Positions 26,776 to 34,090 of a DNA stretch of 64,000 nucleotides are shown here, piece by piece. A program made the position numbers and the translations under genes. The stretch comes from Kineosporia babensis (GTDB taxonomy: Bacteria; Actinomycetota; Actinomycetes; Actinomycetales; Kineosporiaceae), in NCBI RefSeq assembly GCF_021129305.1, contig NZ_JAJOMB010000018.1, positions 1 through 64,000 of the forward strand, written 5' to 3'. Below the pieces are notes generated by a model. The model was not told where the DNA came from. It saw nothing but the letters and a program-made list of their open reading frames with translations, and made no database searches. Within the stretch, counting starts at the first letter, position 1, and each line of letters opens with the position of its first letter.

Positions 26776-29049
26776 CTAGGTCGGGTGGGCGCCCGTGATC
26801 TCGGTGTCGCGGGCCGGTTTGGGCCGTCCGAGGTAGTAGCCCTGGGCCAGTTCGCAGCCGATCCGGGCGAGCCGGTCGAGCTGTTCCTGGGTTTCGACAC
26901 CCTCGGCGACCACGTCCAGGTTGAACGCGTGCGCGGCAGTGATCATCAGCTGGACCAGGGCCTGGGTGGCGGGGTCCTCGGAGCGCAGGAAGCTCTGGTC
27001 GATCTTCAGAGTGTCGACCTGAAGCTTCTGCAGCTGACCGATACTGGTGTACCCGGTACCGAAATCGTCCAGGCTGACGGTAACCCCCAACGTCCTCAGA
27101 TCTCGCAGGTGGGCGTCGGCGGTGGGCTCGTCCAGCAGCACGGTCTCGGTGATCTCGAGAACAAGACGTCCTGCCTCGAGGCCGCTTTCGTGCAGGGCGT
27201 GGCGCACCTCGTCGACCAGCGACTTCGAGGCCAGGTGCCGGGCCGAGATGTTCACGGCCATGGTGACGTCGCTGTGCCCCTCCGGGTCCTGCCTGGTCCA
27301 TTCGGCCAGCTGGTGGGTGGCGCGGCCCATCACCCAGCGGCCGATCTCGCAGATCAGCAGGCTTTCTTCGGCGGTGGGGATGAATTCGTTGGGTGGGACC
27401 ATGCCGCGTTCGGGGTGGCGCCAGCGGATCAGGGCCTCGTAGGAGCGCAGTTTGCCGGTGGCCACGCTCATCACCGGCTGGTAGTGCAACTCGAACTCGT
27501 CGCTGGCCAGGCCGGTGCGGATGTCGTGCTCGAGCTTGGCCCGCGCCTCCAGCTCCAGGCGCAGAGCCTGGTCGAAGATCTCGGCGCGACCGCGGCCGTT
27601 GCTCTTGGCCCGGTAGGCGGCCAGATCGGCGTCCTGCAGGAGCTTTTCGGCGTTGGTCTGGCCGTCGCGGGCCAGGGCGATCCCGACGCTGGCTCCAACG
27701 GAGGTCTTGCCGGCGGCGGTCATGATCGGGTCGCTGACCGAGGTCACCAGGCGTTCGGCGATGTCCATCAGCTCGGCCGGTGAGGGCACCGGGTCGATCA
27801 GCACCACGAACTCGTCGCCGCCTTGCCGGCCCAGGATGTCGCCGGCCCGCAGCACGCTCTTCATCCGCTCGGCCGTGGTCCGCAGCACCTCGTCCCCGGC
27901 GGCGTGCCCGAGCTGGTCGTTGACCCGTTTGAAGAAGTCCAGGTCGACGAACAGCAGAGCGACCTCGTGACCGGCGCGGTTGGCCCGGTGCATCTGGGCC
28001 TCGATCATCTCCATCAGATAGGCGCGGTTGGGCAGGTCGGTGAGGGGATCGTGCGCGGCCTGGTGGGCGAGGTCCTCGCGGTAGGCGTCGCGTTGCCGGG
28101 TGGAGGCCACCAGCTCGCGGACCGCCAGCCACATCCGGGCCGGGACGAGGACCGAGAGCAGGCTGGAGGCGATGACCAGGGGGAGATGGTCGAACTCCCG
28201 GTGGTTGATGTAGTCGAAGAGCAGCACCGCGGGGATCACCAGCAGGGCCGCGTACAGGCCCAGCAGCCGGGACGGCGACAGCGAGCCCATCTCTTCGGGG
28301 CGCACGGTGGGACCGGGAGCGCGGGCGGTGCGCAGTCCGGCCCCGGTCCAGCCGATGTACATGACCAGGTAGGACGACCAGAAGGCGCGGTCCTGCACCC
28401 CGGGTGACCCGTTGATCAGCCCGAACAAGGTGTCGCCGAGCAGCAGACCGCAGACGCTGAGCATCAGCCAGCCACCGGTCCAGGAGTCGATGACCGGGAC
28501 TGGGCTGGTGACGATCCAGACCGCCAGCCCCAGCAGGACCATGTTCATCACCGCGTAGGAGATGGTGACGAACGAAGTCAGACCGTCGGCGCCCTTGATG
28601 CCGTCACCCAGGGCCAGCCAGAGCACCAGCCCGCCGGCGACGGTGACGACGGCGGTGTCCAGGAAGCCGCTGATCTTCCGGGGGCGTTCGCGCTGCAGCA
28701 GCAGGAAACCGGCAGCAAGGACGAGATATCCGACGAGGTAGACCACATCGGATGCGGCGGGGAACGGCCGCGGTGTGTCGGTGAAGGAGTAGGACCCTTG
28801 CAGGAGATCGGCGGCGAAGACCAGGGCGGTGCCGAAAGCGAACACTCGCCAGAAACTGCGCCGCTGAGGATCCCGCCGCGCACCTAGAGACAGGGCGACG
28901 AGCGCGCTGAAGCCGATCAGCCCGTCGGTGATGTTGCGCCCCACGCCCTCCGGAACCAGCCAGTAAGCCGTTATGAGTACCGCGAGGCCGACCGCCCACC
29001 GCCGTTCCAGACCGCTCCCCATGGCGAAGGCTTCGGAGCCGCCGGTCAC
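26776..29049 (-). CDS. Membrane-bound GGDEF-EAL cyclic-di-GMP enzyme
   Basis: The 757-residue protein starts at the GTG at 29049, with an alternative ATG at 29022. Residues 15-310 contain about nine to ten hydrophobic segments, a MASE-like membrane sensor of no named type seen here. A short helix leads to a GGDEF domain with an intact active site (GGDEF at 410-414) and an inhibitory I-site RAGD at 401-404. The EAL domain has EAL at 538-540, NISARHL, ETVLLDE, DDFGTGY, LKIDQSF and AEGVETQEQ. Both synthesis and hydrolysis of c-di-GMP are therefore possible. It is divergent from the SARP gene. Confidence 0.9.
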   Translation of the reverse strand: MTGGSEAFAMGSGLERRWAVGLAVLITAYWLVPEGVGRNITDGLIGFSALVALSLGARRDPQRRSFWRVFAFGTALVFAADLLQGSYSFTDTPRPFPAASDVVYLVGYLVLAAGFLLLQRERPRKISGFLDTAVVTVAGGLVLWLALGDGIKGADGLTSFVTISYAVMNMVLLGLAVWIVTSPVPVIDSWTGGWLMLSVCGLLLGDTLFGLINGSPGVQDRAFWSSYLVMYIGWTGAGLRTARAPGPTVRPEEMGSLSPSRLLGLYAALLVIPAVLLFDYINHREFDHLPLVIASSLLSVLVPARMWLAVRELVASTRQRDAYREDLAHQAAHDPLTDLPNRAYLMEMIEAQMHRANRAGHEVALLFVDLDFFKRVNDQLGHAAGDEVLRTTAERMKSVLRAGDILGRQGGDEFVVLIDPVPSPAELMDIAERLVTSVSDPIMTAAGKTSVGASVGIALARDGQTNAEKLLQDADLAAYRAKSNGRGRAEIFDQALRLELEARAKLEHDIRTGLASDEFELHYQPVMSVATGKLRSYEALIRWRHPERGMVPPNEFIPTAEESLLICEIGRWVMGRATHQLAEWTRQDPEGHSDVTMAVNISARHLASKSLVDEVRHALHESGLEAGRLVLEITETVLLDEPTADAHLRDLRTLGVTVSLDDFGTGYTSIGQLQKLQVDTLKIDQSFLRSEDPATQALVQLMITAAHAFNLDVVAEGVETQEQLDRLARIGCELAQGYYLGRPKPARDTEITGAHPT

Positions 29050-29142
29050 TGGGTGAAGTCTGCGCTCACGCCCTCACTCCGCCGGGCGTGCGGCATCCCG
29101 AGGTCAGTGACGCACGGTGAAGAACGGCCTAAGATCCAGTTT

Positions 29143-32082
29143 GTGCGTTTCCAGGTGTTGGGTCCATTGCGCGGCTTCCTCGACGAGGCCGAGCTGCACC
29201 TCGGACCCCCGAAACAGCGCACGCTGCTCGCATTGATGCTGGTCAGGGCCGGGCAGCCGGTTTCTTTGCCGGAAATCGTCGACCTGATCTGGGGCGAGGA
29301 CCCGCCCGACACCGTGGTGAACGTGATCCACCGGCACGTCGCGGCGGTGCGGCGGACGCTGGAGCCCGGGCTCCCTGCTCGTACTCAGTCGCGCTGGGTG
29401 ACCAGAGTGGCTGCTGGTTACCGCCTCGATCTGCCCCCCGACACCCTGGATCTGACCGATTTCCGGGCACTGGTGCAGCAGACCGAGGACGCGCCCGCTC
29501 CGCAGGCCGCCCGGCTGCTGGTGCAGGCGCTGTCGATGTGGCACGGCCCGGTGGTGGCGGACCTGACCCCCGAGGCCCGCGAGCACCCGGCGTTCGTAGC
29601 CGTCGAAGCCGAGTACCTGGCCGCGATCCGCCGCGCCGCCGATCTCGCTCAGGGAGCCGGAACGGCGGTGGCCGGCGATCTGCTGCCCATCCTGCGCCAG
29701 GCCGCCGCCCGGCATCCGCTGGACGAGGCGGTTCAGGCCCGCCTGATGTTGCTGCTCGGGGTATTGGGGCGCACGGCCGAGGCGATGGACCTTTTCGAGG
29801 TACTGCGCTCGCGGCTGGGTACGGAGTTGGGCCTGACCCCCGGGCCGGAACTGCGTGCCGCGCAACGCACCCTCGCAGAGACCATGGCCGCTACGGGCGA
29901 GCTCCCGGTCGGTACCCCGACGCCTACCGCAGCCCCCGCACCCGACGTGACCACACCGTCCGTTGCTCCTCCTCTTCCCAGCCCTTCAGCTGAACAGCCC
30001 AAGATCCAAGCAACGGACGGGACGCTCGCCTGGGTGCGTCCCGCCCAGTTACCGGCGGACCTGGCTTGGTTTACGGGACGGCGGCACGAACTCGACGCGG
30101 TCACCTCCCTGCTGTCCGAGCCGGACGCGGCGGCAGCCCCACGCCTCGTGGTGATCAGCGGCATGGGCGGGGTAGGCAAGACCACGCTGGCTGTGCACTG
30201 GGCGCACCAGGTGGCGGACTACTTCCCCGACGGTCAGCTCTACGTGAACCTCCGCGGATTTCACCCCAGCGGAGCGGTGATGGGCCCGGCCGAGACGCTG
30301 CGCTCCTTCCTGGACGCACTCGGTGTACCCCGCGAACGTATCCCTGCCCAATTGGAAGCCCAGGCCGCGCTGTACCGCAGCCTGATGGCCGAACGCCGGA
30401 TGCTGATCCTGCTGGACAACGCCCGCGACAGCGAACACGTGCGCCACCTGCTGCCCGGCACCACCGGCAGCCTGGTCATCGTCACCAGCCGCAACCAGTT
30501 GATCGACCTTGTGGCCACGGAGGGTGCGCGCCCGGTCGGCCTCGACCCGCTCCCGCGCAGCGACGCCTGGCGTTTTCTGGAGACCAGGCTGGGCGCGGAC
30601 CGCACCGCGCTGGAAAGTGCCGCGGCCGACGAGGTGATCGAGCTGTCCGGCCGGCTGCCCCTGACCCTGGCCCTGGTGTGCGCCCACGTCGCGGTCAACC
30701 CGGCCCGATCCCTGGAGAACGTGGCCGCCTCGATCCGTGAGATCGGTGGACTGGACTCCTTCAGTGACTCCTTCAGCGGCGAAACCGCGCCCACCGACGT
30801 CCGTTCGGTGTTCTCGTGGTCGTACCACGCGCTCTCCGAACCGGCCGCTCGCCTGTTCCGGCTGTTCGGGCAGCATCCGGGCCCGGACTGCTCACTGGCC
30901 GCGGTGCTCAGCCTGGCCGATCGCGCCCGGCCCGAAATCTGGCCCGCGCTGGGCGAACTGCTGCGCGCCAGCCTGATCTACGAAGCCCGCCCGGGCCGGT
31001 TCGGCTGCCACGAACTGCTCCGGGCCTACGCCGGGGAACTGGCTGCCGTGCCTGAACACCAGCAGGAGTCCGCCGACGCGCGCGCCCGTCTGCTCGACCA
31101 CTACCTGCATTCGGCCGATGCCGCGGCCGCCACGCTCACGCCCAGCCGCGACCGCCTGGCCCTGCCCACTCCGGTGACCGGCACCCGTCCCCAATCATTC
31201 GGCTCCACCCGAGAAGCCGCCGCCTGGCTGGAAGCCGAACGGCCCGCCCTGGTCGCCGTGATCCGGCAGGACCAGCGCTACGGCAGCGCCCGGCACACCT
31301 GGCAGCTGGCCGCCGTGATCGAGAACTACCTGGACCGTGCCGGATCCTGGCAGGTGCAGGTGGGTCTGCAGACCCTGGCCCGGGAAGCAGCCCAGCGCAG
31401 CGCCGATCTGCTGGGCACCGCGCACGCCAGCCGCGCCCTCGGGTTCGCCCAGTTCCGGCTGGGTCTGGACCAGGAGGCCACGCGCAGCCTCACGCAGGCG
31501 CTGGCCTTGTTCGACCGGCTTGAGGACTCCGGGGGCCGCGCCTACACCCGACGCCAGCTCGCGTTCCAGGCCAACGGCCGCGGCGACCATCGCACCGCAC
31601 TGGCGCACTACCGGGTGGCGGCCACGCTCTACCGCGAGAGCGGGGACGTCAGTGGGCAGGGCTGGGTGCACAACGAAGTCGGCTGGACCCACATCCTGCT
31701 CGGCGAATACGACCAGGCCCTGACCGAATGCCTGGCCTCGATCGACCTGCACCGCGACGTCGGCAACCGCAACGGTGAGGCCGCGGCGCTGGACAGTCTG
31801 GGGTTCGCGCTGCATCATCTGGACCGCCCCGACGAGGCCCTGGACTCCTACTACGGGGCGCTGGGCATCTACCGGCAGATCGCCGACCGGTACCTCGAGG
31901 CCGACACCCTGGTGCACATCGGCGACTCGCACCTGAAGGCCGGACGTTCGGCCGAAGCGGTGCTGAACTGGGAAGACGCGCTCGAGATCCTGCAGGACAT
32001 GGGGCATCCGGACGCCGGGGCGGTGCGGGACAAGGTGTCCGCGCTCTCGGTCGGACGTTCGTCGGTGCGCTGGCAGTACTGA
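29143..32082 (+). CDS. AfsR-like SARP transcriptional regulator (SARP-BTAD-NB-ARC-TPR)
   Basis: The start is set at the GTG at 29143 so that the protein opens VRFQVLGPLRGF, the usual SARP beginning, giving 979 residues. Residues 1-95 are an OmpR-type winged helix (LGPPKQRTLLALMLVRAGQPVS...DLIWGEDPP). Residues about 100-250 are the BTAD domain (YRLDLPPDTLDLTDFRALV, YLAAIRRAADLA). An NB-ARC ATPase follows, with P-loop GMGGVGKT at 340-347, LLDNARD and LPLTLALV. Tetratricopeptide repeats fill about 760-960. Large SARPs of this type activate secondary-metabolism or stress genes by binding heptamer repeats. Such repeats lie 9 nt after its stop. Confidence 0.88.
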   Translation: MRFQVLGPLRGFLDEAELHLGPPKQRTLLALMLVRAGQPVSLPEIVDLIWGEDPPDTVVNVIHRHVAAVRRTLEPGLPARTQSRWVTRVAAGYRLDLPPDTLDLTDFRALVQQTEDAPAPQAARLLVQALSMWHGPVVADLTPEAREHPAFVAVEAEYLAAIRRAADLAQGAGTAVAGDLLPILRQAAARHPLDEAVQARLMLLLGVLGRTAEAMDLFEVLRSRLGTELGLTPGPELRAAQRTLAETMAATGELPVGTPTPTAAPAPDVTTPSVAPPLPSPSAEQPKIQATDGTLAWVRPAQLPADLAWFTGRRHELDAVTSLLSEPDAAAAPRLVVISGMGGVGKTTLAVHWAHQVADYFPDGQLYVNLRGFHPSGAVMGPAETLRSFLDALGVPRERIPAQLEAQAALYRSLMAERRMLILLDNARDSEHVRHLLPGTTGSLVIVTSRNQLIDLVATEGARPVGLDPLPRSDAWRFLETRLGADRTALESAAADEVIELSGRLPLTLALVCAHVAVNPARSLENVAASIREIGGLDSFSDSFSGETAPTDVRSVFSWSYHALSEPAARLFRLFGQHPGPDCSLAAVLSLADRARPEIWPALGELLRASLIYEARPGRFGCHELLRAYAGELAAVPEHQQESADARARLLDHYLHSADAAAATLTPSRDRLALPTPVTGTRPQSFGSTREAAAWLEAERPALVAVIRQDQRYGSARHTWQLAAVIENYLDRAGSWQVQVGLQTLAREAAQRSADLLGTAHASRALGFAQFRLGLDQEATRSLTQALALFDRLEDSGGRAYTRRQLAFQANGRGDHRTALAHYRVAATLYRESGDVSGQGWVHNEVGWTHILLGEYDQALTECLASIDLHRDVGNRNGEAAALDSLGFALHHLDRPDEALDSYYGALGIYRQIADRYLEADTLVHIGDSHLKAGRSAEAVLNWEDALEILQDMGHPDAGAVRDKVSALSVGRSSVRWQY

Positions 32083-32090
32083 CCTTGAGG

Positions 32091-32118
32091 ACGTCAGTGG
32101 GCGTCAGAAAAGCGTCAG
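32091..32118 (+). promoter_or_regulatory. Three direct heptamers, candidate SARP binding site
   Basis: The heptamers ACGTCAG (32091-32097), GCGTCAG (32101-32107) and GCGTCAG (32112-32118) recur at 10- and 11-bp steps, about one helical turn. This is the geometry of SARP operators. They lie between the SARP gene and the ECF sigma gene start at 32152, as AfsR binds upstream of afsS in Streptomyces. Binding is inferred. Confidence 0.5.
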
Positions 32119-32151
32119 AGATCCGGAACGGGCTTTTCGTACGTTCCTGGT

Positions 32152-32724
32152 ATGACAGCCACGATCAGCGTTCCCGCTCAGTTCGCGCCGCAGGAGTCGA
32201 GCGTGCTGCTGGACGCGCTCGTCGTCGAGCACTCGCGGGCCTTGCTGGCCTACACCGAGTCGCTCGTCAATGATCACTACCTGGCCGAGGACATCGTGCA
32301 GGAGACCCTGATCCGGGCCTGGCGGCACGCCGGTGGGCTGAACCCGGCCAAGGGGTCGGTGCGCGGCTGGCTGCTGACGGTGGCCCGCAACCTGACGATC
32401 GACCGCAGCCGCAGCGCCACTTCGCGGCATGAGCGGGTGGCCTCCGAGGCTTTGCCGGCGGGGGTGCATCCGGACCACGCCGATCTGGTGGTCGACTCCC
32501 AGGCCACCGAAGACCTGCTGAGTGAGCTGTCGCCGGAACACCGCGACGTCATTCGGTTCACCTGTCTGTACGGGTTCACCGCCAAAGAGACCGCGCTGAT
32601 GCTGGGCATTCCGGTGGGCACGGTGAAGTCGCGGCGTCACTATGCGCTCACCGTGCTGCGCCGGCAGGTTACCGCTGATCTCACGCCGGTACGGTCACCT
32701 CGAGGTCTAGTACCGGAATCCTGA
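32152..32724 (+). CDS. ECF-type RNA polymerase sigma factor
   Basis: The 190-residue protein has region 2 at residues about 25-95 (LVVEHSRALLAYTESLVNDHYLAEDIVQETLIRAWRH, GWLLTVARNLTIDRSRS). Region 4 is at about 125-180 (LSPEHRDVIRFTCLYGFTAKETALMLGIPVGTVKSRRHYALTVLRR). There is no extra C-terminal domain. No anti-sigma gene is adjacent, which is unusual. Its 3' end overlaps the convergent gene by 44 bp. Four copies of an ECF-like promoter motif occur in the T7SS locus next door, making it the likely activator there. Confidence 0.9.
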   Translation: MTATISVPAQFAPQESSVLLDALVVEHSRALLAYTESLVNDHYLAEDIVQETLIRAWRHAGGLNPAKGSVRGWLLTVARNLTIDRSRSATSRHERVASEALPAGVHPDHADLVVDSQATEDLLSELSPEHRDVIRFTCLYGFTAKETALMLGIPVGTVKSRRHYALTVLRRQVTADLTPVRSPRGLVPES

Positions 32725-33979
32725 CCTCGCCACCGATCTCGGCGTGCCAGCGCCAGTGCGCACTCATCTCGCCGACCACCAGCCCGGTCCAGCCCGCACC
32801 CGCCGAACCGCACAGCTGCACCAGATCAGCCTGCTGCTGCGGGGTGCCCACCACGACCGCGCGCACCGGCTGCCGGCGCGCCGTGGCCCGCACGGTTTCC
32901 CCTTCCAGAAGCGGCTGTTCGGGGTTCAGGGAACGCGCGGTGCTCACCCGGTTCAACCCGGCCGGGATCTCGACGTTGCCGGCACTGCCCAGCACGAGCA
33001 CCGGCGTCCCCGGCTGGACCTGAGCTATCTCGTTCAGCAGGTGCTGGACGACGTCACGAGCCACCGTCGGATCCCCGCCCACCGCGAGAACTCCGTCCAG
33101 CCGGCTGAGATCCACGAACACGGCTTCGCTCTCGCCGGCCGTCTCGATCGCTCCCACCCGGACCAAACAGGCCGTGCCGTCACCGTAATTGCGACCGAAC
33201 GGGGTGCCGGAGGCCCGCCACCGGGTCTCGTCCACGGTGTCCCAGCCGGCCGGTGGCGTGACCGCGACGTTGTCCGAGGTGACCCACACCGTCACCCCGC
33301 GGTTGTCCACCCGCAGCGCGTGCACCTGGGGCGGCGTCGGGGCCGTGGCCAGCGTGCCGATCGTGCCGTAGGCGCGGCGGACCGTGTCGGTGTCCGCGGC
33401 GAAATGCGTTGTCAGCCACTTTCTCTGCCGGAGCTTACGGCGCCGCTCGGCCGGGGCGGTGAGGCTCTTGAGGAGTTCCGTGAACCGGGCGAACCAGCGG
33501 CTCACCCGCCGCCGGGCCACGATCGCGGCGGTGACGAGGGCCAGCAGCACCGATCCGACCACGGCGAGGACGGCGGCGAGCGGAAGGCTGACCTCGTTAC
33601 CGCCCTGCACCTGGCCGTTGTCCATCTCCACGGCGTCGTTGTCGGCCTCGCGGGCGAGCTGGACCAGCTGGCCGGACGCGTCGTCGGGCAGACGCAGGAT
33701 CCAGCCGGGGGTGAGCTGCTGATTCGGGTCTTCCAGCGCGTCTCCGTCCGGCTGCTGCTGCCCTTGGTTGAGCTCGAAGATCTCGCCGGCCCGGTTCTGA
33801 TCGCCCAGGGTGGCCGCCGCCACCGCAGGCAGCGTGACGGGCTGGCCGCCGGTCTGGTTCAGGCCGGGCACGACGATGACCTTGACCAGGTTCTCGTTCT
33901 GGCCCTGCGCCTGAGCCGGGGTGGCCAGGGCCAGGCTCGCCAGGAGGGCGCCGAGCAGGAGCACGACGAGTCGCTTCAT
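32681..33979 (-). CDS. Secreted/membrane protein with LysM-like domain, T7SS-associated
   Basis: The 432-residue protein starts at the ATG at 33979. Residues 1-25 form a signal peptide ending ATPAQAQG. Residues about 30-105 look LysM-like (NRAGEIFELNQGQQQPDG..., LTPGWILRLPDD). One transmembrane helix lies at about 133-155 (LAAVLAVVGSVLLALVTAAIVA), followed by a basic stretch. A large globular C-terminal domain, probably cytoplasmic, follows (VTVWVTSDNVAVTPPAGWD, VFVDLSRLDGVLAVGGD). Proteins of this shape accompany actinobacterial T7SS genes, but the role is unknown. A promoter-like motif faces this gene from the shared intergenic region. Confidence 0.65.
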   Translation of the reverse strand: MKRLVVLLLGALLASLALATPAQAQGQNENLVKVIVVPGLNQTGGQPVTLPAVAAATLGDQNRAGEIFELNQGQQQPDGDALEDPNQQLTPGWILRLPDDASGQLVQLAREADNDAVEMDNGQVQGGNEVSLPLAAVLAVVGSVLLALVTAAIVARRRVSRWFARFTELLKSLTAPAERRRKLRQRKWLTTHFAADTDTVRRAYGTIGTLATAPTPPQVHALRVDNRGVTVWVTSDNVAVTPPAGWDTVDETRWRASGTPFGRNYGDGTACLVRVGAIETAGESEAVFVDLSRLDGVLAVGGDPTVARDVVQHLLNEIAQVQPGTPVLVLGSAGNVEIPAGLNRVSTARSLNPEQPLLEGETVRATARRQPVRAVVVGTPQQQADLVQLCGSAGAGWTGLVVGEMSAHWRWHAEIGGEVRIPVLDLEVTVPA

Positions 33980-33987
33980 GCCTGGAG

Positions 33988-34013
33988 AACGAGATCGAGG
34001 GCATCAAGGGTTC
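33988..34013 (-). promoter_or_regulatory. ECF-type promoter motif facing the LysM-like gene
   Basis: On the minus strand GAACC (34009-34013) is followed by exactly 17 nt and CGTT (33988-33991). Only 8 nt then separate CGTT from the ATG at 33979, so the transcript would be leaderless or nearly so. It overlaps the 20-bp palindrome AAGGGTTCA-AC-TGAACCCTT (34006-34025) shared with the opposite promoter. Confidence 0.6.
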
Positions 34014-34017
34014 AACT

Positions 34018-34043
34018 GAACCCTTCGCGGGTCCGGCGTCGTA
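34018..34043 (+). promoter_or_regulatory. ECF-type promoter motif facing the T7SS effector operon
   Basis: GAACC (34018-34022), 17 nt, then CGTA (34040-34043) matches the ECF -35/-10 pattern. It is the mirror partner of the minus-strand motif in the same palindrome. Transcription from here would run through the effector, WXG100 and ATPase genes. Confidence 0.6.
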
Positions 34044-34090
34044 CATCCCTCGACACGCCAACCCATCGACGTGAACGGGCAGGGGCAGCC

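Noticed and set aside
32119-32151. A fifth GAACC-N17-CGTA promoter upstream of the ECF sigma gene
   Set aside because: GGAAC and CGTA occur there but only 8 nt apart, so the spacing does not match the other four sites.
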